Shown piece by piece: positions 9,445 to 18,414 of a DNA stretch of 64,000 nucleotides (the first letter of the stretch is position 1; each line of letters opens with the position of its first letter). The position numbers were made by a program, and so were the translations under genes. This DNA comes from Planomicrobium sp. YIM 101495 (GTDB lineage Bacteria; Bacillota; Bacilli; Bacillales_A; Planococcaceae): contig NZ_WLZW01000007.1 of the NCBI RefSeq assembly GCF_009707665.1, forward strand, positions 1 through 64,000. The letters run 5' to 3'. Below the pieces are notes generated by a model. That model was given only the letters and a program-made list of their open reading frames with translations, had not been told where the DNA came from and did no database searches.

Positions 9445-10908
9445 ATGACACAAGAAGTACGCGTACGTTACGCTCCGAGCCCGACTGGACACCTTCATAT
9501 CGGCGGGGCGCGCACAGCGCTATTCAACTATCTATATGCACGCCACCACGGTGGCAAATTCATCGTCCGTATTGAAGATACGGACATCGCACGGAATATC
9601 GAAGCGGGGGAGCTGTCCCAGCTGGATAATTTGAAGTGGCTCGGCATCGAGTATGACGAGTCGGTCGATATCGGTGGAGACTACGGCCCTTACCGTCAGA
9701 TGGAGCGGCTTGACACTTACAAAGAGCACGCGGACCGTCTACTGGCGAGCGGCGAAGCATACAAGTGTTTCTGTACGCCTGAGAAAATCGAGCAGGAGCG
9801 TGAGCAGCAGCGTGCATCAGGCATCGCGGCTCCACAATACGCAGGCACTTGCCGCAGCTTGAGTGCTGAGGAAGTAGCTGAGAAAGAAGCCGCAGGTCTG
9901 CCGTACTCACTTCGCATGAAAGTGCCGGCGAATGTGACGTATTCGTTCAATGACCTTGTGCGAGGTCCGATCGCATTCGAATCGAAAGATGTCGGTGACT
10001 GGGTAATCGTCAAGACGACCGGCATCCCGACTTACAACTTTGCGGTTGTCATCGACGATCATTTGATGAAAATTTCCCACGTATTCCGTGGGGAAGAGCA
10101 TCTCTCCAACACACCAAAACAGATGATGGTCTTCCAGGCATTCGGCTGGGAACCGCCGACATTCGGCCACATGACACTGATCATCAACGAAAACCGTAAG
10201 AAATTATCGAAACGCGATGAGTCGATCATCCAATTCATCTCCCAATACAAAGACCTGGGCTACTTGCCGGAAGCGCTCTTTAACTTCTTCGCATTGCTCG
10301 GCTGGTCTCCGGAAGGGGAAGAAGAGATCTTCTCGAAAGAGGAACTAATCAAGATCTTCGACGAAGCCCGTCTGTCGAAATCACCTTCCATGTTCGACCG
10401 TCAGAAGTTGATGTGGATGAACAACCAATACTTGAAACAACTGCCGCTTGAAGAAGTCGTTGCACTGTCCTTGCCGCACCTGCAACAAGCAGGCAAGCTG
10501 CCAGAAGACATGACGGCGGAACAAAGCGAATGGGCACACAAGCTGATCGCACTTTATCACGAGCAGTTGAACTTCGGCGCCGAAATTACGGAGCTGTCTG
10601 ACCTGTTCTTCACCGATTCCTTGGAATACGGCGAAGCAGAGAAGGAAGTGCTTGCCGGCGAACAAGTACCGGAAGTGATGGCTTCTTTCAAAGAACAGCT
10701 GGAAGCGCTGGAAGCATTCGAGCCTGCTGAAATCAAGGCAGCGATTAAAGCGGTCCAAAAAGCGACCGGCCATAAAGGGAAGAACCTCTTCATGCCGATC
10801 CGTGTCGTGACGACTGGCCAAACGCACGGTCCGGAATTGCCGGATGCCATCGCATTGCTTGGCAAGGAAAAATCGATCAAACGCGTCTCTGCTTATGCAG
10901 GCGCGTGA
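9445..10908 (+). CDS. gltX: Glutamate--tRNA ligase
   Basis: This class I synthetase charges tRNA-Glu, and in Bacillales also tRNA-Gln for later amidation. The 487-residue product has the HIGH-type motif HLHIG at 16-20 and the KMSKS-type motif KLSKR at 253-257. The connective-peptide segment has CFC at 108-110 and YAGTC at 132-136, a zinc-type arrangement. AGGAGG lies before ATG 9445. The promoter of the next operon overlaps its stop codon. Confidence 0.97.
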   Translation: MTQEVRVRYAPSPTGHLHIGGARTALFNYLYARHHGGKFIVRIEDTDIARNIEAGELSQLDNLKWLGIEYDESVDIGGDYGPYRQMERLDTYKEHADRLLASGEAYKCFCTPEKIEQEREQQRASGIAAPQYAGTCRSLSAEEVAEKEAAGLPYSLRMKVPANVTYSFNDLVRGPIAFESKDVGDWVIVKTTGIPTYNFAVVIDDHLMKISHVFRGEEHLSNTPKQMMVFQAFGWEPPTFGHMTLIINENRKKLSKRDESIIQFISQYKDLGYLPEALFNFFALLGWSPEGEEEIFSKEELIKIFDEARLSKSPSMFDRQKLMWMNNQYLKQLPLEEVVALSLPHLQQAGKLPEDMTAEQSEWAHKLIALYHEQLNFGAEITELSDLFFTDSLEYGEAEKEVLAGEQVPEVMASFKEQLEALEAFEPAEIKAAIKAVQKATGHKGKNLFMPIRVVTTGQTHGPELPDAIALLGKEKSIKRVSAYAGA

Positions 10909-10909
10909 A

Positions 10910-10937
10910 TTGACTTCCTAAACAGAACATGTAAAAT
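10910..10937 (+). promoter_or_regulatory. Promoter of the cysE T-box operon
   Basis: TTGACT at 10910-10915 and TAAAAT at 10932-10937 are separated by 16 bases, placing the start of transcription near 10944, at the 5' end of the T-box leader. Confidence 0.78.
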
Positions 10938-10943
10938 GGATGT

Positions 10944-11200
10944 ACAAACAATAAAACGTTGACGGGAACAAGTACATATCGCAAGCTCTATCAGAGAGGA
11001 TCATCACCGGCTGCGAGTGATCCGGGCCACTGCTGTATGGAATGCATCCTTGAGTGTCGTGTCGAAGTGAGTAGACCGGCCGTATCGCCTGCGTTAAAGG
11101 CGCTTAAGAGGAAGAGGGGGAAGTTGTCTCCTTTTCAATTCAGAGTGGAACCGCGCAAACGATGCGTCTCTGTCAGGTAACTGACAGGGGCGTTTTTTAT
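10944..11200 (+). ncRNA. T-box leader, cysteine-specific
   Basis: This leader fills the gap between gltX and cysE. The Stem I apical region shows AGAGAG and a GGCTGCGAG loop inside a GGATCA/TGATCC stem. The probable specifier is TGC (Cys) at 11043-11045, in the usual GGAA-NNN-A context. The T-box core AGAGTGGAACCGCG ends near 11155; its TGGA at 11046+100 (11146-11149) would pair with an acceptor end UCCA, as expected for tRNA-Cys, whose discriminator base is U. Uncharged tRNA-Cys should favour antitermination and expression of cysE and cysS. No protein gene is seen in this stretch. Confidence 0.92.
11164..11198 (+). terminator. T-box-controlled terminator
   Basis: A 13-bp stem (11164-11176 with 11181-11193, GTAA loop) is followed by TTTTTT. 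Its 5' strand, CTCTG, can instead pair with CAGAG at 11141-11145 to form the antiterminator. Confidence 0.9.
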
Positions 11201-11226
11201 TTTGTACAAAGCAAGGAGTGAGACGA

Positions 11227-11880
11227 ATGTGGAAATTACTGAAGGAAGACGTATCGGTTGTGTTTGAGCAAGACCCGGCTGCGCGTAATACGCTGGAAGT
11301 CGTGCTGACGTATTCGGGACTGCACGCTATTTGGCTGCATCGGTTCGCGCATGCGTTATTCCGGAGGAAATGGTTTTTTGCGGCACGTGCACTTTCACAA
11401 ATCAGCCGCTTTTTCACCGGCATCGAAATTCACCCGGGAGCAGTGATCGGCCGCCGCTTCTTCATTGACCACGGGATGGGCGTCGTTATCGGCGAGACAT
11501 GCGAAATCGGCGACAACGTCACAATTTACCAAGGCGTGACGCTCGGCGGAACAGGGAAAGAAAAAGGAAAACGGCACCCAACACTCGGCAATAACGTCTT
11601 AGTCGCGACGGGTGCGAAAGTGCTCGGCTCAATAGTCATCGGGGACCATTCGAAAGTCGGAGCGGGCTCAGTCGTATTGAAAGACGTCCCAGCCAATGCG
11701 ACAGTTGTCGGGATTCCCGGAAAAGTCGTCATTCAGGACGGCGTCAAAGTGAAACCGGATTTGAACCACCAAGATATGCCGGACCCTGTCATGGACCGCT
11801 GCGAAGGAATGGAACGCAAGATCGCGGCGCTCGAGCAGGAACTGGCACAAACGAAAAAAGCACAACAAGAAAGAGGGTAA
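11227..11880 (+). CDS. cysE: Serine O-acetyltransferase
   Basis: CysE makes O-acetylserine, the acceptor for sulfide in cysteine synthesis. The 217-residue product has an N-terminal helical region and a left-handed beta-helix of hexapeptide repeats (about 65-165), with the [11 protein letters not shown] and [16 protein letters not shown] active-site segments. It is shorter than the E. coli enzyme, as is typical for Bacillales. ATG 11227 is eight bases from AAGGAG. The T-box upstream ties its expression to cysteine supply together with cysS. Confidence 0.95.
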   Translation: MWKLLKEDVSVVFEQDPAARNTLEVVLTYSGLHAIWLHRFAHALFRRKWFFAARALSQISRFFTGIEIHPGAVIGRRFFIDHGMGVVIGETCEIGDNVTIYQGVTLGGTGKEKGKRHPTLGNNVLVATGAKVLGSIVIGDHSKVGAGSVVLKDVPANATVVGIPGKVVIQDGVKVKPDLNHQDMPDPVMDRCEGMERKIAALEQELAQTKKAQQERG

Positions 11881-11886
11881 TCGTTG

Positions 11887-13287
11887 ATGGCGATTCAATT
11901 ATTCAACTCGCTGAGCCGGGAGAAAGAACCATTCATCCCGCTTGAAGAAGGCAAAGTCAAAATGTATGTATGCGGTCCGACCGTCTACAACTATATCCAT
12001 ATCGGGAATGCGCGTCCGGTCATCGTCTATGACACAGTCCGCCGTTATTTGGGCTACAGAGGCTATGAAGTGACGTACGTATCCAACTTCACGGACGTCG
12101 ACGACAAGCTGATCAAAGCAGCGAACGAACTCGGAGAAGAAGTGCCGGAGATTGCCTCCCGCTTCATCAAAGCGTATTTTGAGAATACGAAAGCACTGAA
12201 CTGTGACGAAGCGGACGTCCACCCGCGTGTGACAGATCACATGGACGAGATCATCGCCTTCATTGAAGTGCTGATTGAAAAAGGCTACGCATACGAATCG
12301 CAGGGGGATGTCTATTACCGCACACGGAAGTTCGAAGGCTACGGCAAGTTATCTCACCAGTCCGTCGATGAATTGAAAGTCGGCGCACGGATCGAAACAG
12401 GGGATAAGAAAGAAGATCCGCTTGATTTCGTCTTGTGGAAAACAGCGAAGCCAGGCGAAATTTCGTGGGACAGCCCATGGGGAGCGGGACGCCCAGGCTG
12501 GCATATCGAATGTTCGGTAATGGCACGTGAACATCTCGGCGACACGATCGACATCCATGCTGGGGGGCAAGACTTAACGTTCCCGCACCATGAGAACGAA
12601 ATCGCCCAGTCCGAAGCGCACACAGACAAGCAGTTTGCGCGTTACTGGATGCATAACGGCTACATCAATATCGACAACGAAAAAATGTCAAAATCACTCA
12701 ACAACTTCGTGCTCGTCAACGACATTTTAAAAGAAATAGATCCGCAGGTGCTGCGTTTCTTCATGTTGTCGGTCCATTACCGTCACCCGATCAACTATTC
12801 GCGTCCGCTTGTGGAAGATGCGGCAGCAGGACTTGACCGCATCCGTACGTCGGTTGCGAACATCAAGCACCGTCTGCATGTATCTGCAGGACTTGGCGAC
12901 CATGACGACATGTGGCTGGCGAAAGCGGAAGCGGTTAAGAAGGAATTCATCGAGACGATGGATGACGACTTCAACACGGCGAATGCTATTTCCAAGCTGT
13001 TCGACCTGTCTCGCCTTGCGAACTTGTACTTGAATGAAAAGAACACGAGCCCAGCAGTACTGGAGGCGTTCTTAGGCATGTTCAAGGAACTTGGCGATAC
13101 GCTTGGCCTGGTCTTCGATGCAGCGGGGGAACTATTGGATGAAGAGATCGAGAAATTGATCGAAAAGCGCGTCGAAGCGCGGAAAAACCGTGATTTTGCC
13201 CGTGCTGATGCGATCCGTGATGAACTGAAAGAACGCAACATCATCTTGGAAGATACAGCACAAGGCATGCGCTGGAAGAGAGGCTAA
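11887..13287 (+). CDS. cysS: Cysteine--tRNA ligase
   Basis: CysS charges tRNA-Cys. The 466-residue product has the [13 protein letters not shown] motif at 36-44, KMSKS at 266-270, and the zinc ligands C29, C209, H234 and E238. ATG 11887 is chosen since AGAGGG lies about eight bases upstream. It sits six bases after cysE under the same cysteine T-box, so supply and use of cysteine are controlled together. Confidence 0.97.
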   Translation: MAIQLFNSLSREKEPFIPLEEGKVKMYVCGPTVYNYIHIGNARPVIVYDTVRRYLGYRGYEVTYVSNFTDVDDKLIKAANELGEEVPEIASRFIKAYFENTKALNCDEADVHPRVTDHMDEIIAFIEVLIEKGYAYESQGDVYYRTRKFEGYGKLSHQSVDELKVGARIETGDKKEDPLDFVLWKTAKPGEISWDSPWGAGRPGWHIECSVMAREHLGDTIDIHAGGQDLTFPHHENEIAQSEAHTDKQFARYWMHNGYINIDNEKMSKSLNNFVLVNDILKEIDPQVLRFFMLSVHYRHPINYSRPLVEDAAAGLDRIRTSVANIKHRLHVSAGLGDHDDMWLAKAEAVKKEFIETMDDDFNTANAISKLFDLSRLANLYLNEKNTSPAVLEAFLGMFKELGDTLGLVFDAAGELLDEEIEKLIEKRVEARKNRDFARADAIRDELKERNIILEDTAQGMRWKRG

Positions 13288-13291
13288 TGAA

Positions 13292-13714
13292 ATGGAAGAT
13301 ATGCGACCGAGCGACGTTGACCAATTGAATGCGTTGGCACTCGCTTATATGGGGGATGCGGTCTTCGAGCAGGCAGTGCGCAGGCACTTGATTTGTTCGG
13401 GACGGGTCAAACCGAATATCCTGCACCGGCAGGCGACTCATTTCGTTTCGGCGAAATCACAGGCGATGATTTTGAAGCGGATGACGGAAGAGGGCTTCTT
13501 GACGGAAACGGAACTTGCGATCATGCGCCGTGGCCGCAATGCCAAGTCAGGGTCTGTCCCGAAAAACACCGATGTCCAGACATATAATTTCAGCTCGGCC
13601 TTTGAAGCGGTTGTCGGCTGGTTATATTTGAAACGCCAAGATGAACGACTGAAGGAAATGGTCGATTATGCGATTCAAATCGCGGAAGAAAGCAAAGGAG
13701 GGATTCAATCATGA
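13292..13714 (+). CDS. mrnC: Mini-ribonuclease III
   Basis: Mini-RNase III trims the 3' and 5' ends of 23S rRNA precursors. The 140-residue product is a single RNase III domain without a double-stranded RNA-binding domain; the catalytic acids are probably D22 in YMGDAVFE and E105 in [12 protein letters not shown]. It starts four bases after cysS and overlaps rlmB by four bases. A cotranscribed role in ribosome maturation fits the neighbouring rlmB. Confidence 0.94.
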   Translation: MEDMRPSDVDQLNALALAYMGDAVFEQAVRRHLICSGRVKPNILHRQATHFVSAKSQAMILKRMTEEGFLTETELAIMRRGRNAKSGSVPKNTDVQTYNFSSAFEAVVGWLYLKRQDERLKEMVDYAIQIAEESKGGIQS

Positions 13715-14463
13715 GTGAAGAGACAACTCCTGAGATTATTGGAGGTAAGAACCCTGTATTGGAAGCACTGCGTGCCGGACGCGACATCAACAAAATCTGG
13801 CTCGCGGAAGGGATTCAGAAAACAGGGGTGACGGAATTGTTGAAGCTGGCGAAAGAGCAAGGTGTCATCGTCCAGTTCGTTCCGAAAAAGAAAATTGATG
13901 GTTTGACTGATTCGAACCACCAAGGCATCGCCGCAGCTGTCGCAGCTTACCGTTATGCGGAGCTAGATGAGCTGTTCGACGTGGCTGCTGCTAAAGAACA
14001 AGATCCTCTTTTCATTATTTTAGATGAACTGGAAGATCCGCATAATCTGGGCTCGATCTTGCGTACAGCGGATGCGATGGGGGCACATGGTGTCATCATC
14101 CCGAAACGCCGCGCGGTCGGGCTGACAGCGGTCGTTGCGAAGGCGTCGACAGGAGCTATCGAGCACGTGCCGGTTGTCCGGGTCAATAACTTGTCCCAGA
14201 CGGTTGATGAATTGAAGAAACGCGGAGTTTGGATTGCAGGAACGGATGCGAAAGAAGCAGCGGATTACCGTCAGATGGATGCGAACTTGCCGCTTACGGT
14301 CATTATTGGAAGCGAAGGAAAGGGCATGAGCAGAATCCTTCGGGAAAAATGTGACTTCCTTTATAAGCTGCCAATGGTTGGACACGTGACGTCCTTGAAT
14401 GCATCAGTTGCTGCGAGCCTGCTTCTTTATGAAGTGTACCGCAAGCGCAATCCGTTAGGTTGA
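13711..14463 (+). CDS. rlmB: 23S rRNA (guanosine-2'-O-)-methyltransferase RlmB
   Basis: A SpoU-family SPOUT methyltransferase of 250 residues. The N-terminal substrate-binding domain (1-80) includes [13 protein letters not shown], and the C-terminal knotted SAM-binding domain has [27 protein letters not shown] and [14 protein letters not shown]. RlmB modifies a guanosine in the peptidyl-transferase region of 23S rRNA in other bacteria. Its ATG overlaps the mrnC stop. Confidence 0.94.
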   Translation: MSEETTPEIIGGKNPVLEALRAGRDINKIWLAEGIQKTGVTELLKLAKEQGVIVQFVPKKKIDGLTDSNHQGIAAAVAAYRYAELDELFDVAAAKEQDPLFIILDELEDPHNLGSILRTADAMGAHGVIIPKRRAVGLTAVVAKASTGAIEHVPVVRVNNLSQTVDELKKRGVWIAGTDAKEAADYRQMDANLPLTVIIGSEGKGMSRILREKCDFLYKLPMVGHVTSLNASVAASLLLYEVYRKRNPLG

Positions 14464-14466
14464 GTT

Positions 14467-14976
14467 ATGGAGATTCTGTTGGTGGATGGTTATAACATCA
14501 TCGGTGATTGGCCGGATCTGCGGGAGCTGAAGAAACATGATTTTGCAGGTGCACGAGATCAGCTGATCGCCCGGATGGCCGAATACCAAAGCTACAAGGG
14601 GTGGCGAGTCATCGTCGTCTTCGATGCCCATCTCGTTCCCGGTATTGAAAGTAAAAACAAATTCAACAACGTAGAAGTCGTATTCACCCGTGAGAAGGAA
14701 ACGGCGGACGAACGGATCGAGAAGCTTGCGGTGGCGCTTGGCAATCGCCGGGATCAAGTACATGTCGCGACTTCCGACCTGACCGAGCAATGGGTCATCT
14801 TCGCGAAAGGTGCACTTCGCATCTCCGCTAGGGAGCTGGAGATCGAGGTCAAAGAAATTCAGAAGAAAATCACCATCGCAGTGAAAGAGACTCAGACGCA
14901 AAAATCGTTCTCGAAAATTCGCTTTTCCGACGAAGTGGCAGAAATTTTCGAAAAATGGCGCCGTGGAAAGCAATGA
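14467..14976 (+). CDS. rae1: Ribosome-dependent mRNA endonuclease Rae1 (YacP)
   Basis: The 169-residue NYN/PIN-like protein begins with EILLVDGYNIIGDWP, which holds the first catalytic aspartate, and has further acids in VVFDAH and ATSDLTEQW. The B. subtilis homologue cleaves certain mRNAs in the ribosomal A site. The C-terminal tail is rich in lysine and arginine, as expected for a ribosome-bound protein. It starts three bases after rlmB and ends the cysE operon, before the sigH promoter. Confidence 0.92.
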   Translation: MEILLVDGYNIIGDWPDLRELKKHDFAGARDQLIARMAEYQSYKGWRVIVVFDAHLVPGIESKNKFNNVEVVFTREKETADERIEKLAVALGNRRDQVHVATSDLTEQWVIFAKGALRISARELEIEVKEIQKKITIAVKETQTQKSFSKIRFSDEVAEIFEKWRRGKQ

Positions 14977-14980
14977 GCGG

Positions 14981-15010
14981 TTGACGCCAAAAAATGGCTT
15001 CCTGTATACT
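14981..15010 (+). promoter_or_regulatory. Promoter of sigH
   Basis: TTGACG at 14981-14986 and TATACT at 15005-15010 are separated by 18 bases, in the gap between rae1 and sigH. Confidence 0.8.
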
Positions 15011-15048
15011 GTGTGTATTGAGCTCCAAGTGACCGGAGGGAAAAACCC

Positions 15049-15699
15049 ATGCCAAAGAAGAACCAAGTTCAACCGCAGCAGTTTACAGCACTGGCAGACG
15101 AGGAGCTTGTCAGCTTGGTCCATGCAGGGAATACGGAAGCATTGGATTACTTGATCACGAAGTTCCGCCCATTTGTCCGCTTGAAGGCACGTTCGTATTT
15201 TCTCGTCGGAGCGGACAAGGAAGACATCATCCAAGAAGGCATGATCGGGCTGTACAAAGCGATACGGGATTACCGGAGCGACAAGCTATCCTCGTTCCGT
15301 GGGTTTGCCGAGCTTTGCATCATCCGCCAGATCATCACCGCGATCAAGACCGCTACGCGTCAGAAGCACATCCCGCTCAACTCATACGTCTCACTGGACA
15401 AGCCGGTGTATGACGAGGAATCGGAACGGACGCTGCTTGATATCTTGACGAGCACGACGGTCGAAGATCCACAAGATCTGATGGTCAATCAGGAGCAACT
15501 GTCGTTCCTGGAAGAGAAAATGGAAGAAGTACTGAGCGAACTGGAAAGAGAAGTGCTCGTCCTTTATTTGGAGGGCCAGACATATCAGGAAATATCCGAC
15601 AAACTGCAACGTCATGTCAAGTCGATCGATAATGCCTTGCAGCGTGTCAAGCGAAAACTCGAGCGCCATCTGCAGACGGAAGGCATCGAGATCATGTGA
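15049..15699 (+). CDS. sigH: RNA polymerase sigma factor SigH
   Basis: This 216-residue sigma-70 family protein has region 2 (EALDYLITKFRPFVRLKAR, with the -10-recognising EDIIQEGMIGLYKAIRDY) and region 4 (LSELEREVLVLYLEGQTYQEISDKL). In B. subtilis SigH directs transition-state, competence and early sporulation genes. Its presence does not prove sporulation, because asporogenous Bacillales keep it. It has its own promoter and the usual position between rae1 and the L33-secE-nusG genes. Confidence 0.94.
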   Translation: MPKKNQVQPQQFTALADEELVSLVHAGNTEALDYLITKFRPFVRLKARSYFLVGADKEDIIQEGMIGLYKAIRDYRSDKLSSFRGFAELCIIRQIITAIKTATRQKHIPLNSYVSLDKPVYDEESERTLLDILTSTTVEDPQDLMVNQEQLSFLEEKMEEVLSELEREVLVLYLEGQTYQEISDKLQRHVKSIDNALQRVKRKLERHLQTEGIEIM

Positions 15700-15706
15700 C
15701 GCGTGG

Positions 15707-15733
15707 TTGACATGCCGGATATTAGGTGATAAT
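15707..15733 (+). promoter_or_regulatory. Candidate promoter for L33-secE
   Basis: TTGACA at 15707-15712 and GATAAT at 15728-15733 are separated by only 15 bases, shorter than ideal. It lies just after sigH. Confidence 0.45.
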
Positions 15734-15761
15734 CTTGAAAAAGCTCGAATAGGGTGACAAT

Positions 15762-15908
15762 ATGACGAAAAAAATAGTTTTGGGCTGCACTGAATGTGCC
15801 TCCCGTAATTATACGGTTCCAGCCAAATCGGATCAGACGACACGTTTGGGACTGAAAAAATTCTGTGCGCATTGCAACGCGCACACCGTACACAAACAAA
15901 CGATTTGA
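15762..15908 (+). CDS. rpmG: 50S ribosomal protein L33 (zinc form)
   Basis: A 48-residue protein starting MTKKIVLGCTECASRNYT and ending HTVHKQTI. It has two CxxC pairs (C9/C12 and C35/C38), so it is the zinc-binding C+ version of L33; bacteria of this group often carry a second, zinc-free copy induced on zinc starvation. AGGGTGA lies just before ATG 15762. The position directly before secE is conserved in Bacillales. Confidence 0.93.
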   Translation: MTKKIVLGCTECASRNYTVPAKSDQTTRLGLKKFCAHCNAHTVHKQTI

Positions 15909-15963
15909 GACGGTTACTGTCAAGGAATTCTAGTGATTTAGAAATTCGGAGGTTTTAGAGACG

Positions 15964-16149
15964 ATGGGGAAGATAGGCGATTTCTTTAAAAATGTTATTT
16001 CGGAAATGAGAAAAGTCAGCTGGCCAAAACGAAAAGAACTTACAAAGTACACAGTCGTTGTTCTTTCAACTGTCGTCTTTATGGCTCTGTTCTTTGCATT
16101 GGTCGACACAGGTATTTCCGAATTGTTCCGTTGGTTCTTGGAACTGTAA
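15964..16149 (+). CDS. secE: Preprotein translocase subunit SecE
   Basis: SecE clamps SecY in the Sec channel. The 61-residue product is the short Gram-positive type: an amphipathic N-terminal helix with SEMRKVSWPKRKEL, then one membrane segment (about 30-55). GGAGG precedes the ATG. It lies between L33 and nusG as in related genomes. Confidence 0.95.
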   Translation: MGKIGDFFKNVISEMRKVSWPKRKELTKYTVVVLSTVVFMALFFALVDTGISELFRWFLEL

Positions 16150-16183
16150 GTGAGCTGTAAACAAAAATACCGCATATGATATA

Positions 16184-16212
16184 GCCCGTCAGTCAAAGCG
16201 AACGGGTTTTTT
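16184..16212 (+). terminator. Weak terminator-like hairpin between secE and nusG
   Basis: GCCCGT (16184-16189) pairs with ACGGGT (16202-16207) across a 12-base loop, followed by TTTTTT. The stem is short, so partial termination is more likely than complete. Confidence 0.5.
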
Positions 16213-16254
16213 CATTTGCTCAAAAAGGAGGAATGGACTCAAGTCCGCCAGTCT

Positions 16255-16788
16255 ATGGAAAAAAATTGGTACGTAGTCCACACATATTCCGGATATGAGA
16301 ACAAAGTAAAGGCGAACCTTGAGAAGCGTGTCGAAACGATGGGCATGCAAGACAAGATCTTCCGCGTCATGGTACCGGAAGACGAAGAGGTCGATTTCAA
16401 GGATGGCAAAAAACGCACAGTCATGAGAAAAACATTCCCAGGGTATGTCCTTGTCGAATTGATCATGACAGACGAATCTTGGTATGTAGTCCGCAACACG
16501 CCGGGTGTTACAGGATTCATCGGTTCATCAGGTGGAGGGGCGAAGCCGACACCGCTACTTGAAGAAGAAGCAGAATTCATCTTGAAGCAGATGGGACTGT
16601 CCGATCGCAAAGTCGAAATCGACTACGCAGTCGGCGATGTCGTCGAAGTGATGGAAGGGCCGTTCGCGAACTTCCAAGGGAAAGTGGAAGAAACGGACGA
16701 CACGAAAGGCAAGGTCAAAGTGTCGATCGACATGTTCGGACGCGAGACGAAATTGGAGCTTGATTTCGGCCAGGTTCAAAAAGTCTAA
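16255..16788 (+). CDS. nusG: Transcription termination/antitermination protein NusG
   Basis: NusG binds RNA polymerase and modulates pausing and Rho action. The 177-residue product has the NGN domain (EKNWYVVHTYSGYE through WYVVRNTPGVTGF) and a C-terminal KOW domain (VGDVVEVMEGPFANFQGKV). ATG 16255 is chosen because the protein then begins like other NusG proteins. Oddly, no ribosome binding site lies at the normal distance: AAAGGAGG is at 16224-16231, 23 bases upstream, and next to an out-of-frame ATG at 16233. The only in-frame alternative is TTG 16216, upstream of that site. Confidence 0.93.
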   Translation: MEKNWYVVHTYSGYENKVKANLEKRVETMGMQDKIFRVMVPEDEEVDFKDGKKRTVMRKTFPGYVLVELIMTDESWYVVRNTPGVTGFIGSSGGGAKPTPLLEEEAEFILKQMGLSDRKVEIDYAVGDVVEVMEGPFANFQGKVEETDDTKGKVKVSIDMFGRETKLELDFGQVQKV

Positions 16789-16795
16789 AAGACGC

Positions 16796-16824
16796 TTGCT
16801 ATTTTACGCGGGAAATGATATTAT
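16796..16824 (+). promoter_or_regulatory. Promoter of rplK-rplA
   Basis: TTGCTA at 16796-16801 and TATTAT at 16819-16824 are 17 bases apart, with an extended -10 TGA directly before TATTAT. Confidence 0.75.
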
Positions 16825-16901
16825 TTCATAGGTCAGAATGTCTCTAGATACTCTGAACATTTAAGCTAATTCTATCAACATTGTTGACAGACAGATATTG
16901 A

Positions 16902-16926
16902 GTGGGAGGGGAAACCCTATTACCAC
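16902..16926 (+). promoter_or_regulatory. L1-type autoregulatory RNA motif before rplK
   Basis: GTGG (16902-16905) pairs with CCAC (16923-16926); inside, GA, then GGG-GAAA-CCC, then a TATTA bulge. The motif ends 12 bases before the rplK ribosome binding site. A near copy precedes rplA, and both resemble the type of site used by L1 to repress the L11-L1 mRNA. The protein partner is inferred. Confidence 0.65.
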
Positions 16927-16952
16927 ATCACGGACTTAAGGAGGTGTGTTTC

Positions 16953-17378
16953 GTGGCTAAAAAAGTGATCAAGGTTGTTAAATTGCAAATCCCTGCAGCT
17001 AAAGCTAATCCAGCGCCACCGGTAGGACCGGCATTGGGTCAAGCGGGCGTAAACATCATGGGATTCTGTAAAGAGTTTAACGCACGTACTGCTGAGCAAG
17101 CAGGTTTGATTATTCCGGTTGAAATTTCTGTATTTGAAGACCGTTCATTTACATTCATTACAAAAACTCCGCCAGCTGCAGTTCTATTGAAGAAAGCTGC
17201 TGGTATCGAGTCTGGTTCAGGTGAGCCGAACCGTAATAAAGTTGCAACAGTTAAACGTGATCAAGTGCGCGAAATCGCAGAAACTAAAATGCCAGATCTA
17301 AACGCTGCTTCAGTTGAAGCTGCTATGATGATGGTTGAAGGTACTGCACGCAGCATGGGAATCACAATCGAAGACTAA
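16953..17378 (+). CDS. rplK: 50S ribosomal protein L11
   Basis: L11 forms the GTPase-associated centre with 23S rRNA and the L10-L7/L12 stalk. The 141-residue product has the N-terminal [22 protein letters not shown] segment, where the prolines form the thiostrepton-contact face, and the C-terminal rRNA-binding half. GTG 16953 is chosen because AAGGAGGTG lies at 16938-16946; a longer reading frame upstream overlaps the leader motif. It is cotranscribed with rplA. Confidence 0.96.
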   Translation: MAKKVIKVVKLQIPAAKANPAPPVGPALGQAGVNIMGFCKEFNARTAEQAGLIIPVEISVFEDRSFTFITKTPPAAVLLKKAAGIESGSGEPNRNKVATVKRDQVREIAETKMPDLNAASVEAAMMMVEGTARSMGITIED

Positions 17379-17438
17379 TTTAGAAGTTGTTTTTGGATGG
17401 GTTGCGTGTCTTCCTCAAGAAGTGCGCAGCCTTTAATC

Positions 17439-17464
17439 GTGGGAGGTTCAAACCGCTCGACCAC
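17439..17464 (+). promoter_or_regulatory. Second L1-type RNA motif, before rplA
   Basis: GTGG (17439-17442) pairs with CCAC (17461-17464); inside, GA, then GGT-TCAA-ACC, then GCTCGA. Compared with the motif at 16902 the inner stem changes G-C to T-A on both strands, a compensatory change. It ends three bases before the rplA ribosome binding site, so protein binding would block translation of rplA directly. Confidence 0.62.
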
Positions 17465-17483
17465 AACAAGGAGGACATTTCAA

Positions 17484-18185
17484 ATGGCTAAAACAGGTAA
17501 AAAGTTGCAAGAGGCAGCAAAATTGGTCGACCGTACAAAATTGTATGACGCTCAAGAAGCGATCGCTCTTGCTAAGCAAACAAGCACTGTAAACTTCGAC
17601 GCAACTGTAGAGGTTGCTTTCCGTCTTGGAATCGACACGCGTAAGAACGACCAGCAAATCCGTGGGGCAGTAGTACTTCCAAACGGCACTGGTAAAACTC
17701 AAAGCGTTTTGGTTTTCGCTAAAGGCGATAAATTGAAAGAAGCAGAAGCTGCTGGCGCTGACTTCGTTGGCGACGCAGAATACATCCAAAAAATCCAACA
17801 AGGATGGTTTGACTTCGACGTGATCGTTGCAACACCTGACATGATGGGTGAAGTAGGTAAACTTGGACGCGTTTTGGGACCTAAAGGCTTGATGCCGAAC
17901 CCGAAAACAGGCACAGTTACTTTCGACGTAACGAAAGCTGTTCAAGAAATCAAAGCTGGTAAAGTTGAATACCGTGCTGACAAAGCTGGTATCATCCACG
18001 CACCAATCGGAAAAGTTTCATTCGGCGAAGAGCAGTTGGTTGAAAACCTTGCTGCAATCTATGACGTAATCCAAAAAGCGAAGCCTTCAGCTTCTAAAGG
18101 AACTTACGTGAAATCGTTGAACGTTACAACTACGATGGGACCTGCAATCAAAATCGACGCTTCTAGCGTTGAGGTTGCTAAATAA
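17484..18185 (+). CDS. rplA: 50S ribosomal protein L1
   Basis: L1 forms the mobile stalk that guides deacylated tRNA from the E site and represses its own mRNA. The 233-residue product has the two-domain L1 layout, with the diagnostic [20 protein letters not shown] segment in domain II. ATG 17484 is preceded by AAGGAGG at 17468-17474. The preceding gap holds an L1-type RNA motif. Confidence 0.96.
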   Translation: MAKTGKKLQEAAKLVDRTKLYDAQEAIALAKQTSTVNFDATVEVAFRLGIDTRKNDQQIRGAVVLPNGTGKTQSVLVFAKGDKLKEAEAAGADFVGDAEYIQKIQQGWFDFDVIVATPDMMGEVGKLGRVLGPKGLMPNPKTGTVTFDVTKAVQEIKAGKVEYRADKAGIIHAPIGKVSFGEEQLVENLAAIYDVIQKAKPSASKGTYVKSLNVTTTMGPAIKIDASSVEVAK

Positions 18186-18189
18186 TTCG

Positions 18190-18218
18190 TTGACAAACGA
18201 AAACGGCTCTGCTATGAT
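18190..18218 (+). promoter_or_regulatory. Promoter of rplJ-rplL
   Basis: TTGACA at 18190-18195 and TATGAT at 18213-18218 have a 17-base spacer, starting just after the rplA stop. Confidence 0.88.
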
Positions 18219-18225
18219 AGCTGAG

Positions 18226-18338
18226 TTGTGAAATATCCATTTGTACCGCAGACAGCAGGGGCGCTATGCGCTTAAACGATCCCTGCCGAGGACATGAGTG
18301 AATTCAGATGCATCTTCATCGATGATCCTGACTTTTAT
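18226..18338 (+). ncRNA. L10 leader (ribosomal protein autoregulatory RNA)
   Basis: The rplJ leader has the conserved L10-leader elements ACCGCAGACAGCAGGGGC, CTTAA, and ATCCCTGCCGAGGA, where GCAGGGG and CCCTGC form the central stem. The L10-L7/L12 complex binds this RNA to repress rplJL. The element is followed by the attenuator hairpin. Confidence 0.9.
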
Positions 18339-18372
18339 GCCTCTATGTCTGTAAAGATATAGAGGCTTTTTA
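18339..18372 (+). terminator. Attenuator in the rplJ leader
   Basis: GCCTCTAT pairs with ATAGAGGC, with further pairing inside, and is followed by TTTTT. It sits between the L10 leader and rplJ, as expected for leader attenuation. Confidence 0.88.
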
Positions 18373-18414
18373 TGTGCCGTACGGTATAAGTGAAAAACTA
18401 CAGGAGGTGCCTAC

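Noticed and set aside
10959-11180. 73-codon open frame in the gltX-cysE gap
   Set aside because: It lies wholly inside the T-box leader and has no ribosome binding site or family match.
17397-17483. Extended N-terminus of L1
   Set aside because: The added codons cover the L1-type RNA motif and the ribosome binding site of rplA.
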